From positions 4,669,501 through 4,733,500 of the forward strand of contig CP107926.1 in assembly GCA_036015235.1 (NCBI GenBank): a DNA stretch of 64,000 bases, in the 5' to 3' direction. This DNA is from Streptomyces sp. NBC_00433 (GTDB taxonomy: Bacteria > Actinomycetota > Actinomycetes > Streptomycetales > Streptomycetaceae). Made by a program: the position numbers and the translations under genes. Shown piece after piece: positions 1-6,932 of the stretch; the stretch's first letter is position 1; the number at the start of each line of letters is the position of its first letter. The notes beneath the pieces were generated by a model, which was given only the letters and a program-made list of their open reading frames with translations, ran no database searches and was not told the origin of the DNA.

Positions 1-569
1 ACCAGCGCCCGAGCGATCGCCACCCGCTGCTGCTGGCCGCCCGACATCTCGTCGGGGAAGCGGTCGGCCAGCTCCTGCAGCCCGAACTCCTCCAGCGCGG
101 CGACCGCCTCCTTGCGCGCCCGCCGGCTGCTGACACCGTCCAGCTCGCGGGGGAGTGCGACATTCTCCGCCGCGGTGAGCGCCGGGATCAGGTTGTAGTC
201 CTGGAAGACGTAGCCGATGCTCCGCCGACGCAATGCCGCTATGTCCTTGCGCCTCGCCGTGGTCAGATCGGTGCCCTCGACCACGACCCGGCCCGACGTC
301 GGCAGGTCGAGGCCCCCGGCGATGGTCAGGAGCGTGGACTTCCCCGACCCCGACGGTCCCATCACCGCGACGAGCTCCCCCGGATGCACGTCCAGGTCGA
401 TACCGCGCAGCGCGTGCACCTGGGCCGCGCCTGTGCCGTGGACCCGGGTCAACTCCTCAAGGCTGAGGACGGGTTCGACGGTGCGGTCGGGCGCGGTGGC
501 GCCGGGGTCGCCGCCCGCCGGACGCGACGGGTCGCGCGGGTCGGCCGGTGGTGTGGGCTGACTGGACAT
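1..569 (-). CDS. ABC transporter ATP-binding protein (MacB/LolD-type exporter), 3' part outside window
   Basis: The visible 189 residues are the N-terminal part of an ABC ATPase; the gene runs off the left edge. After a disordered Pro-rich leader of about 35 residues come a Walker A loop (GPSGSGKST, residues 71-79), a Q-loop (VFQDYN, Q123) and the ABC signature (SGGQQQR, from residue 176). The short spacing, the wording around the Q-loop and the AIARALV ending fit the MacB/LolD/FtsE class that works with a separate FtsX-like permease, expected just beyond the edge. The ATG start is preceded by an AGGGGGAA ribosome-binding site. It lies 159 bases downstream of a padR gene in the same direction, the usual arrangement of a PadR-controlled drug or peptide exporter. 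Substrate unknown. Confidence 0.9.
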   Translation of the reverse strand, partial: MSSQPTPPADPRDPSRPAGGDPGATAPDRTVEPVLSLEELTRVHGTGAAQVHALRGIDLDVHPGELVAVMGPSGSGKSTLLTIAGGLDLPTSGRVVVEGTDLTTARRKDIAALRRRSIGYVFQDYNLIPALTAAENVALPRELDGVSSRRARKEAVAALEEFGLQELADRFPDEMSGGQQQRVAIARAL

Positions 570-728
570 CGGGACTACTTCCCCCTGATTCGGGCCCAGG
601 CCGTCCGGTCCGGGCTGTCCTCGCTGGTCGTGGTGGTCCTGCGGACGTGCTGGTCCTGCCGGTCGCGCTGCTGCCCGTGCTGTCGTTGTTGATCTGCTGT
701 CGGACCGGGGCGGGCGAGCCCTGGCAGG

Positions 729-1397
729 TCAGCGCCGGGGCGGGGTCCGTCTGAGCGCGCCGCGCAGCCCTCCGTCCTGCGCGGCGCCCGACTCCCGCCC
801 GCCGTCGGCGGGTTCGGCCGGGGCGACCACCGGGTCGGCGGCCGCGGCCTGCGGGGCCAGCCGCACGAGCCTGGTCTCGCAGTGGTCGAGCCAGCGTGCT
901 TCCGCCTCCGCCTGGAAGATCAACTGGTCGATGACCAGCTGCCACGCCACGTCGTCCGGGTCGTACACCCCCGGCCTGCGGGACGCGGCCTCCAGGGCCT
1001 GTCCCTTCAACCTCGTGTAGTCCTGCATCGCCCGGATGGTGTGGGTGCGCTGGGCCTGGATGACCGAGCGCACGTCGACCTCGGGCGAACCGACCGCCAT
1101 CGCGAGCTTGATGGCCAGTTCGTTCCGCGGCGGGTTGGCCCGGTCGACCGGGGTGGCGAACCACTGCCGCAGCTCGTCCCTGCCGTCCTCGGTGATGGCG
1201 TAGAGGGCGTGGCCCGCTTCGTCCTCACCCGCGGGGACGACCAGGCCGTCCCGCTCCAGCCGGGCGACGGTCGTGTAGACCTGCCCGACGTTGAGCGGCC
1301 AGGTGGAACCGGTGCGCGACTCGAACTCGGTGCGCAGCTGATAGCCGTAGCGCGGACCCCGTTCGAGGAGGGCCAGCAGGCCGTGACGGATCGACAT
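729..1397 (-). CDS. PadR family transcriptional regulator
   Basis: The protein has 222 residues. The N-terminal winged helix-turn-helix (about residues 1-80) carries the PadR pattern: HGLLALLERGPRYGYQL followed by GQVYTTVARLERDGLV and a beta-wing ending ALYAITEDGRDEL. Residues 90-180 form the alpha-helical C-terminal dimerisation region of the PadR-s1/VirR type, and a charged tail follows. Regulators of this class repress neighbouring exporter genes and are released by the exported compound; here the ABC ATPase gene follows on the same strand. The ATG is embedded in a 13-base perfect palindrome with a TATACA hexamer 8 bases upstream, so the gene may be transcribed leaderless and repressed by its own product. 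No Shine-Dalgarno sequence is visible. Confidence 0.9.
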   Translation of the reverse strand: MSIRHGLLALLERGPRYGYQLRTEFESRTGSTWPLNVGQVYTTVARLERDGLVVPAGEDEAGHALYAITEDGRDELRQWFATPVDRANPPRNELAIKLAMAVGSPEVDVRSVIQAQRTHTIRAMQDYTRLKGQALEAASRRPGVYDPDDVAWQLVIDQLIFQAEAEARWLDHCETRLVRLAPQAAAADPVVAPAEPADGGRESGAAQDGGLRGALRRTPPRR

Positions 1398-1418
1398 ACT
1401 CAGTATGTATACCCAGTA
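1395..1418 (-). promoter_or_regulatory. Probable padR promoter and operator overlapping the start codon
   Basis: On the minus strand TATACA is followed by 8 bases and then the ATG of padR. CATACTGAGTATG (1395-1407) is a perfect palindrome (6-base arms around one G) whose right arm contains the start codon. This fits a -10 box of a leaderless transcript and an autorepressor site. The assignment is inferred from layout only. Confidence 0.5.
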
Positions 1419-1706
1419 AGGTCCGAGGCCGCAAGGCCGATCGGCGGGATCGCGGGGTACTTCACTCGAACGGGTGGTCGATTCGGGCCGCTGGTTCGAA
1501 ACGGCTCACGGCAGGCAATCATGTCCGTAGGCAGTCACTCACCGTCACGAAGACTGCGGTGGGTGACCTCGCGTGCGGGCTTGGGCGCGGGTGCGGGTGC
1601 GGGGGCGGGTGCCCGCGTGCGTGAGCGGGCGCGGGCGGGCGCGGGCGGGCGTGGGCGCCGGCAGGCGCGTGGAAGAAGCGGTGCGGGGGCGGGTGCGCGG
1701 TGGTGG
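1398..1706. other. 309-base gap between padR and the Pro-rich protein gene
   Basis: Apart from the padR control site at its left end, this stretch holds a G-rich run of GCGGGT/GCGGGC hexamers (about 1573-1662). Open frames cover it in several phases, but all have repetitive Arg/Ala/Gly composition and none looks like a gene. No terminator stem or RNA gene was recognised. Confidence 0.6.
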
Positions 1707-2654
1707 TCAGGGACGGCGGAGGCGCAGGCCGATAAAGCCGAGTCCCAGGCCGACCAGCAGCATCCCCGCCCCGAGCGGCAGCAGTCTGAGCACGCGTCGG
1801 CCGGACGCGTAGGAGGAGGCCGAGGGCTCCTGCCGTCCCACTCCGGGGGCCGCGGATGCCGGCGGCGCCGAGGTCTGCCCCGTCTCCTCCGCGTCGGGCA
1901 GCAAGGAGGGTGCCCGGTCGGTGTAGCCGCGGCCGCGGTGGTGCACGGGGTGCCGCTGCGAATAGGTGTGCCCGGACGGCTGCCCGCTCCCGGCGGACCG
2001 GGTCGCGGTCGGGCGGACCGGCGGGTGCAGCGGCGCGCTCGCGGAGCCGGAAGGCGCCGGGCCGGTAGCCGGACGGTCCGGGGTCCGGGTGGGTGCGGGT
2101 CGCCGCGCGGGAGCGGTCGGCTTCGGCGCGGGCGGCCGGGAAGAGACAGACGAATGCGACGGAGGAGGTGACGGCATGGGAGGCATGCCGGTGACAGCAG
2201 GTGGACGGGGCGCGGCAGGGGCGGCGGGCGCGGTCGCGGACGGCCTGGGCGGCAGGGGTCCCGCGGGTCCGCCCGGCAGGCCGGGCCCTGGCGGGGTCAC
2301 GGGCGCCGGCCCGGGTGGCAGCGGGCCGACGGGCCGGGGGGCACGCCCCGGCGAGGGTTGCGGCGGCCGGGCCGCGCCGGGAGCGGCGGCGCCGCCGGGT
2401 GCGGGAGCGGCGGCGCCGCCGGGTGCGGGAGCGGCGGCGCCGCCGGGTGCGGGAGCGCCACCGGCCGCGCGCGGTATGGGCGTCGTCGGAGCGGCGGGCG
2501 GCTCGGCGGCCCCGGCGAGGCCGGTCGGCGCGAGCAGGACCGCCGCGAGGATCAGGGTGGCCGCGGCGCGGTTGGCGGCAGTCGCGGTGAGGGTCGGCCG
2601 GGCCGGATGTGCGGCGGTCCGCAGTCTGGCCCTCCTGCCGGATGCCCACCGCAC
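1707..2654 (-). CDS. Pro/Ala-rich secreted protein with C-terminal membrane anchor
   Basis: The 315-residue product begins with a basic stretch and a hydrophobic signal peptide (AAATLILAAVLLAPTGLAGA, about residues 31-50). About 230 residues of low-complexity Pro/Ala/Gly/Thr sequence follow. Within it an 8-residue unit (PAPGGAAA) is repeated three times, encoded by a 24-base DNA repeat. The C-terminus is a Leu/Gly-rich transmembrane segment (LLPLGAGMLLVGLGLGFIGL) closed by Arg residues, as in LAETG-less wall proteins that stay membrane-anchored. I recognise no enzyme domain; it may be a spacer-like surface protein. The start is uncertain: several in-frame codons precede the signal peptide. 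The gene is isolated, with the quinone oxidoreductase gene upstream (start 3834) on the same strand. Confidence 0.6.
   Translation of the reverse strand: MRWASGRRARLRTAAHPARPTLTATAANRAAATLILAAVLLAPTGLAGAAEPPAAPTTPIPRAAGGAPAPGGAAAPAPGGAAAPAPGGAAAPGAARPPQPSPGRAPRPVGPLPPGPAPVTPPGPGLPGGPAGPLPPRPSATAPAAPAAPRPPAVTGMPPMPSPPPSHSSVSSRPPAPKPTAPARRPAPTRTPDRPATGPAPSGSASAPLHPPVRPTATRSAGSGQPSGHTYSQRHPVHHRGRGYTDRAPSLLPDAEETGQTSAPPASAAPGVGRQEPSASSYASGRRVLRLLPLGAGMLLVGLGLGFIGLRLRRP
2379..2450. repeat. Three perfect tandem copies of a 24-base unit
   Basis: Three copies begin at 2379, 2403 and 2427, and a partial fourth follows. The unit length is a multiple of three, so copy-number changes would lengthen or shorten the Pro/Ala linker of the surface protein without a frameshift. 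Confidence 0.9.
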
Positions 2655-2868
2655 GTACGCCGCCTCTCCGCCGGACTCTCGGTGGTCTCAGCGTCACACG
2701 AGGCGACATTCCCGGCATCCCGGAAGTCGGCGCGGTGGTGCGGCGGCCGTCCGCGTCATGGGCGGTGCGCCCGCCCGCCCGCGCTGGCCGGAAGCGGACG
2801 ACCTCGTGGCGCCCCGCCGGGCGCGGGAGCGGGTCGATCCGCCCCCGCGCCCGGGGGAGCCGCCGCGG

Positions 2869-3834
2869 TCAGATAGTGAGCAGGATCTTGCCGATGTGCT
2901 CGCTGCTCTCCATCAGGCGGTGGGCCTCCGCGGCCGACGCCAGCGGCAGCGCGCGGTCCACGACCGGGCGGACGGTACCGGCCTCGATCAGCGGCCAGAC
3001 GTGTTCGCGGACAGCGGCGATGATCGCCGCCTTCTCCTCCTCCGGCCGGGCCCGCAGGGTGGTCGCGATGACGGCGGCGCGCTTGCCGAGCAGTTGGCCG
3101 AGGTTGAGTTCGGCCTTCGTGCCGCCCTGCATGCCGATGATGACGAGCCGGCCGTTGACGGCCAGGGCGTCGACGTTGCGGGCCAGGTAGGCGGCGCCGA
3201 CCACGTCGAGGATGACGTCCGCGCCGCGGCCGCCCAGTTCCGCGACGAAGTCCTGCTCCCGGTAGTTGACCAGGACGTCGGCGCCCAGGTCGCGGCAGGC
3301 CGCCAGCTTCTGCGCGCTGCCCGCGGTCGTCACGACCTTCGCGCCGACCGCCTTGCCGAGCTGGACGGCCATGGTCCCGATGCCGCTGGACCCGCCGTGC
3401 ACCAGCAGGGTCTCGCCCGGCCGCAGGTGGGCGATCTGGAAGACGTTGGACCAGACGGTGGCGGTCACCTCGGGCAGTGCGGCGGCCGTCACGAGGTCGA
3501 CGCACGCGGGCACGGGGAGGAGTTGGCCGACGGGGACGGCGACCTTCTCCGCGTAGCCGCCGCCGACGAGCAGCGCGCAGACCTCGTCGCCGACCGCCCA
3601 GCCGGTCACTCCGGGGCCGAGGGCCGCGATCCGTCCGGAGCATTCCAGCCCGGGGTAGCGGGACGCACCGGGCGGCGGCTCGTAGAAGCCCTGCCGCTGG
3701 AGGATGTCGGCGCGGTTCACGGCCGAGGCGACGACCTCGACCAGCACTTCGCCCGTGCCCGGCACGGGATCGGGGACCTCGGCCAGGACCAGTGCATCGG
3801 GCCCGCCCGGTTCGGCAATGGTGATCGCACGCAT
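2869..3834 (-). CDS. NAD(P)H:quinone oxidoreductase, zeta-crystallin/PIG3-like MDR family
   Basis: The 321-residue zinc-free medium-chain dehydrogenase/reductase has an N-terminal GroES-like domain (NRADILQRQGFYEPPPG; GLECSGRIAALGPGV; GDEVCALL). The Rossmann domain carries the nucleotide-binding stretch VHGGSSGIGTMAVQLGK (about residues 155-172). The GFYEPPPGAS and GLECSG wording is typical of the TP53I3/PIG3 branch, which reduces quinones with NADPH. Zinc-ligand cysteines are absent. It lies 198 bases downstream of the tryptophanase gene on the same strand, with a small hairpin between, so it may be read through from that locus or be independent. A role in the prenyl-indole locus is possible but not shown. 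Confidence 0.88.
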   Translation of the reverse strand: MRAITIAEPGGPDALVLAEVPDPVPGTGEVLVEVVASAVNRADILQRQGFYEPPPGASRYPGLECSGRIAALGPGVTGWAVGDEVCALLVGGGYAEKVAVPVGQLLPVPACVDLVTAAALPEVTATVWSNVFQIAHLRPGETLLVHGGSSGIGTMAVQLGKAVGAKVVTTAGSAQKLAACRDLGADVLVNYREQDFVAELGGRGADVILDVVGAAYLARNVDALAVNGRLVIIGMQGGTKAELNLGQLLGKRAAVIATTLRARPEEEKAAIIAAVREHVWPLIEAGTVRPVVDRALPLASAAEAHRLMESSEHIGKILLTI

Positions 3835-3882
3835 GGCACGACCCTATGGGACGCGCCCGCGGGGGCCCGCGTCGCCATGCGC

Positions 3883-3901
3883 GCACACCACAGGGGTGTG
3901 C
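3883..3901 (-). terminator. Short hairpin between tnaA and the oxidoreductase gene
   Basis: Arms GCACACC and GGTGTGC enclose 5 bases. The stem is in the right place to end the tnaA transcript, but it is short and has no T-tract, so termination is only a possibility. Confidence 0.3.
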
Positions 3902-4032
3902 GGGGCCGCGAAGTCCCGCGGTGCGCCCGGTCTCTGCGGGGCGTGCTGCCGCGGGGCGTTCCACCGTGGTGGCGCGGCATCCCGCCCGGTCCGCCGGCCT
4001 GGCCGGGGCGGGCGGGACGCCGCGCGGGGCGG

Positions 4033-5406
4033 TCAGCCCTCGACGGGCACCGGAGCGAGCGTGGCGCGGAAGTGGCGCAGGATCGGCGACTGGTCCACGA
4101 TGCGGAAGCCGTGGACGCTGTCCGCCCGCTTGGTGATCTTCGCCAGGGTGTCGCCGACGTGGTCGTAGTGGCTGCGGGTGTAGACCCGGCGCGGCAGCGC
4201 GAGCCTGACCAGCTCGTAGGGCGCGCTCTTGATCGGGTTCCCCTGCTCGTCCTCCTCGCCGAGGTAGAGCGAGCCCAGTTCGGCCGAGCGGATGCCGCCC
4301 TCCAGGTAGAGCTGGCAGGCGAGGGCGTGGCCGGGGAAGTGGTGGGGCGGTATGTGCGGCAGCAGGCGGCCGGCGTTGAGGTAGAGGGCGTGCATGCCGG
4401 GCGGCTCGATGATGTCGACCCCGGCCGAGCGCACCCGGTCGGCGAGGTGGGTGGCGATGTCGGCCCGCTCGGCGAGGTAGGCGGGCTCGGTGACCTCGGT
4501 CAGGCCCTGGGCCATCATGTCGAGGTCGCGCCCGGCCAGGCCGCCGTAGGTCGCGAAGCCCTCGGTGGCGATGAGCAGCAGCTCGCAGCGCTGGGCGAGT
4601 TCGGGGTCGTTGAGCCCGATGAATCCGCCGATGTGGACGATGCCGTCCTTCTTGGCGCTCATCATGCAGCCGTCCGCCAGCCGGAAGGCCTCCTCGGCGA
4701 CCTGGCGGGGGGTGCGGTCGCGGTAGGCGGCCTCGTGCCGGGTCACCAGCCAGGCGTTCTCGGCGAAGCGGGCGGCGTCCAGGAAGAAGGGGACACCGTG
4801 CTCGCGGCAGAGGGCGGAGGTCCGCTTGAGGTTGTCCATGGAGACGGGCTGGCCGCCGCCGCCGTTGTTGGTGATCGTCATGACGACCATGGCGACCCGG
4901 GAGCCGTCGGGGCCGGTCAGCGTCCGGGTCAGCTCCTCCAGGTCGATGTTGCCCTTGAAGGGTTCGGTGCTGTCCAGGTTCCTGGCCTCGGCGCACGGGA
5001 GGTCGCGTGCCTCGGCGCCGGACAGCTCGACGTTCGCCCGGGTGGTGTCGAAGTGCGTGTTGGCCAGCACCAGGCCGCCCGGCTCCAGCAGGGTGTTGAA
5101 GAGGATGCGCTCTGCGGCACGCCCCTGGTGGGCCGGCAGGATGTGCGCGTAACCGGTCAGCTCGGTCACGGTCTCGTGGAAGCGGTAGAAGGACCGGGAG
5201 CCGGAGTAGGACTCGTCGCCCGCCATGCCGGCGGCGAGTTGCGCGGCCGACAGCGCGCCGGTTCCGGAGTCCGTCAGCAGGTCGATGGTCACCTCCTCGG
5301 CCCGCAGGTCGAAGAGGTTGTAGTGCACGCGTTTCAGCGCCTCCTCGCGCTGTTGCCGCGTCAGTTGCGGGATCGGTTCCACGACCTTGATCCTGTACGG
5401 CTCCAT
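4033..5406 (-). CDS. tnaA: Tryptophanase (beta-eliminating PLP lyase)
   Basis: The 457-residue fold-type I PLP enzyme aligns by eye end to end with E. coli TnaA (471 residues). Visible landmarks are LLTDSGTGA, DESYSGSRS, the cofactor-binding FFLDAARFAEN (D210, R213), the Schiff-base lysine in MSAKKDG (K253) and the terminal ILRHF with the His that favours tryptophan (H445). Tyrosine phenol-lyase has an Arg in the motif matching GIRSAELG; here that position is Leu (L377), which argues for tryptophanase. Expected reaction: L-Trp to indole, pyruvate and ammonia. The gene begins 49 bases after the prenyltransferase gene ends and is probably in one operon with it. It could act on prenylated tryptophan to give prenyl-indole, as reported for a Streptomyces tnaA/iptA pair. 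Confidence 0.88.
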   Translation of the reverse strand: MEPYRIKVVEPIPQLTRQQREEALKRVHYNLFDLRAEEVTIDLLTDSGTGALSAAQLAAGMAGDESYSGSRSFYRFHETVTELTGYAHILPAHQGRAAERILFNTLLEPGGLVLANTHFDTTRANVELSGAEARDLPCAEARNLDSTEPFKGNIDLEELTRTLTGPDGSRVAMVVMTITNNGGGGQPVSMDNLKRTSALCREHGVPFFLDAARFAENAWLVTRHEAAYRDRTPRQVAEEAFRLADGCMMSAKKDGIVHIGGFIGLNDPELAQRCELLLIATEGFATYGGLAGRDLDMMAQGLTEVTEPAYLAERADIATHLADRVRSAGVDIIEPPGMHALYLNAGRLLPHIPPHHFPGHALACQLYLEGGIRSAELGSLYLGEEDEQGNPIKSAPYELVRLALPRRVYTRSHYDHVGDTLAKITKRADSVHGFRIVDQSPILRHFRATLAPVPVEG

Positions 5407-5455
5407 GCTGACGGTGCTCCTGTCTTTCTGTCGTGCTGTCTCTCGGAGAGAAGTG

Positions 5456-6616
5456 CTACCGGCCCTCGTGGCCGAGCTGGGGCGGGACCACGTCGCGCGG
5501 CCGCTGTACCTCGTACGCCTCGGAGGAGACGTAGACGGTCACCCGTGGCGGGTGGCCTCGCTGGTGGACCAGCGACACGTAGGCGATCAGACCCGGGCCG
5601 TCGCTCAGCGGGCGCGGGGTCACGGCGGCCAGCGCCCGGTCGAGCGCCGCGGTGTCCATGCCGTGGCTGCGCAGCACCGCGGCGGCGCGGTCACGTGCCT
5701 GCCCGTCGTGCCGGGCGTGTTCGCGGACGGGCACGTGCACCGTGTAGCCGCTGGGCAGTCCGGTCGCGGTCTCCGTGAAGGAGTGGCAGGTCAGGGTGCG
5801 GCGCCTGACGGACAGCTCCGCGTCGTCCTCGGCGGAGTAGCCGCCGGCGGCCCGCACGAACCTCGCCATCTGCTCCCGCCCGCCGGCCGGCGTCATGGCG
5901 GGCATGGCGCCCGCCTCCTCGGCGGACAGGCGGTGGTGGCTGAGGTAGACCTTCACCCGGGGCGCCTTCCAGTCCCCCAGGTCCAGGCCGACGAAGAGCA
6001 TGCCGTCGGCCTCCGGGAGGGCGGCGAAGGCCTTGCGGTGGCCGAGCCTGGCCAGCGTCTCCTGGACGGTCTCGGCCGCCCGGTCCTGCCCGGAGACCGC
6101 CGGGTTGAGGTAGACCTTGACCCGGGGGACTCCGCCGGGCCGCAGCTCCAGCGCGCACCACAGGGCCAGCGGGCCCTCGGGGGCGGCCGGGAAGTACAGG
6201 TCCTCGAGCCGGTCGAGGTGGCCGGTGTCGAACCTCCAGCGCTCCGCCATCTCCCGGATCGCGCGCAACCCGGTGCGGCCGTTCTCCGCCATGTCGTCGC
6301 TGCCGCATCCCGGCTCGACCAGCACCCTGAGGGTGGGAGCCGAGTCCGGAAGGAAGGACAGCGAGAATTCCACCGGCGTGTGGTCGTCTGACAGGAAGCT
6401 CCGCGACGGCGGCGGCAGTGCCAACGACCTCTCGGCCACCGGGCCCAGACTGTCGGTCAGCACGCCCGCGTAGGTCTCCGCGTCCGTCTGGTCGAGATCG
6501 GCCACCGCGCACAGCCTGGCCAACTGCCCGGTGACGAGGTCGCCGAGCCGTCCGCCGTCGCGTCGCGGCCCCCCGTGGCCGGCAAGTCGCTCCGCTTCCG
6601 GAGCCCGACTTCTCAC
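5456..6616 (-). CDS. iptA: Indole/tryptophan dimethylallyltransferase, bacterial DMATS (ABBA fold)
   Basis: The 386-residue product matches the bacterial 6-DMATS/IptA type. The SFLSDDHTPVEFS segment carries the Glu (E83) expected to bind the indole NH. Three beta-strand motifs recur at about 80-residue intervals: PRVKVYLN, PRVKVYLS and PRVTVYVS, with Lys/Tyr residues that hold the diphosphate. The enzyme should transfer a dimethylallyl group from DMAPP to the indole ring of tryptophan without metal. The GTG start is preceded by GGGAG at a usable distance and overlaps the stop of a 71-codon open frame (GTGA). It is followed by tnaA and preceded by an unusual P450 and conservon. The exact ring position (C5, C6 or C7) cannot be told from the sequence. 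Confidence 0.88.
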   Translation of the reverse strand: MRSRAPEAERLAGHGGPRRDGGRLGDLVTGQLARLCAVADLDQTDAETYAGVLTDSLGPVAERSLALPPPSRSFLSDDHTPVEFSLSFLPDSAPTLRVLVEPGCGSDDMAENGRTGLRAIREMAERWRFDTGHLDRLEDLYFPAAPEGPLALWCALELRPGGVPRVKVYLNPAVSGQDRAAETVQETLARLGHRKAFAALPEADGMLFVGLDLGDWKAPRVKVYLSHHRLSAEEAGAMPAMTPAGGREQMARFVRAAGGYSAEDDAELSVRRRTLTCHSFTETATGLPSGYTVHVPVREHARHDGQARDRAAAVLRSHGMDTAALDRALAAVTPRPLSDGPGLIAYVSLVHQRGHPPRVTVYVSSEAYEVQRPRDVVPPQLGHEGR

Positions 6617-6828
6617 TGCCCCGCTCCCGAGGCGGCACAGAAGGCGGTATTTCGCGCGATACGGGCGTTAAGATACCCGCCCCAGGGGGCGGGTATGGAA
6701 ACTCCTGGCGTGCGGGATGTCTTGCGTATCAGCAAATTGTCCATTTTGAGAGGGAAATCGCGTAGCCGCGAATCTGTTCGAACCGCGGAACGTGGATGGA
6801 CGGGTGCGCCGGGGGGGACAGGCACCAC
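6613..6828 (-). CDS. Candidate 71-codon leader open frame before the prenyltransferase gene
   Basis: This short frame opens with GTG GTG behind a strong site (GAGGAG, 5 bases upstream). It closes with a TGA overlapping the iptA start codon (GTGA), so translation could be coupled. It matches no family I know. Third-position GC is far below that of the neighbours (roughly 60 percent by my count), which argues against an ordinary protein gene. Its only Trp codon (codon 49) lies at the loop of a perfect hairpin inside the frame. It may be a regulatory leader, by loose analogy with tnaC of enteric tna operons, or a chance frame. Confidence 0.25.
   Translation of the reverse strand: MVPVPPGAPVHPRSAVRTDSRLRDFPLKMDNLLIRKTSRTPGVSIPAPWGGYLNARIARNTAFCAASGAGQ
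6673..6696. other. Perfect 10-base-pair hairpin upstream of iptA
   Basis: Arms ATACCCGCCC and GGGCGGGTAT enclose 4 bases. The stem sits 57 bases before the iptA start and 237 bases after the P450 stop. It could end the conservon transcript, act as an attenuator for iptA-tnaA, or be an operator. No T-run follows on the minus strand. Confidence 0.6.
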
Positions 6829-6932
6829 GACTACTCCTCTTTGTTTTTGGCCATCTCGAATTGCGCCCCGTTGACTACCCGTCCCGTGTATTAGTCATGC
6901 AACGCGCTGGCATATTCCGGATGTGGCGTGGA

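Noticed and set aside
1573..1662. G-rich GCGGGT/GCGGGC run as a regulatory or structural element
   Set aside because: Irregular unit and no matching partner; it looks like low-complexity DNA, though G-quadruplex formation cannot be excluded by eye.
4033..5406. Tyrosine phenol-lyase as the name for the PLP lyase
   Set aside because: The tyrosine-specifying Arg position is Leu and the tryptophanase-type terminal His is present.
1966..5778. 1270-codon plus-strand open frame
   Set aside because: It is antisense to four good minus-strand genes, has Gly/Arg/Ala-rich translation with no domain, and exists only because high GC removes stops.
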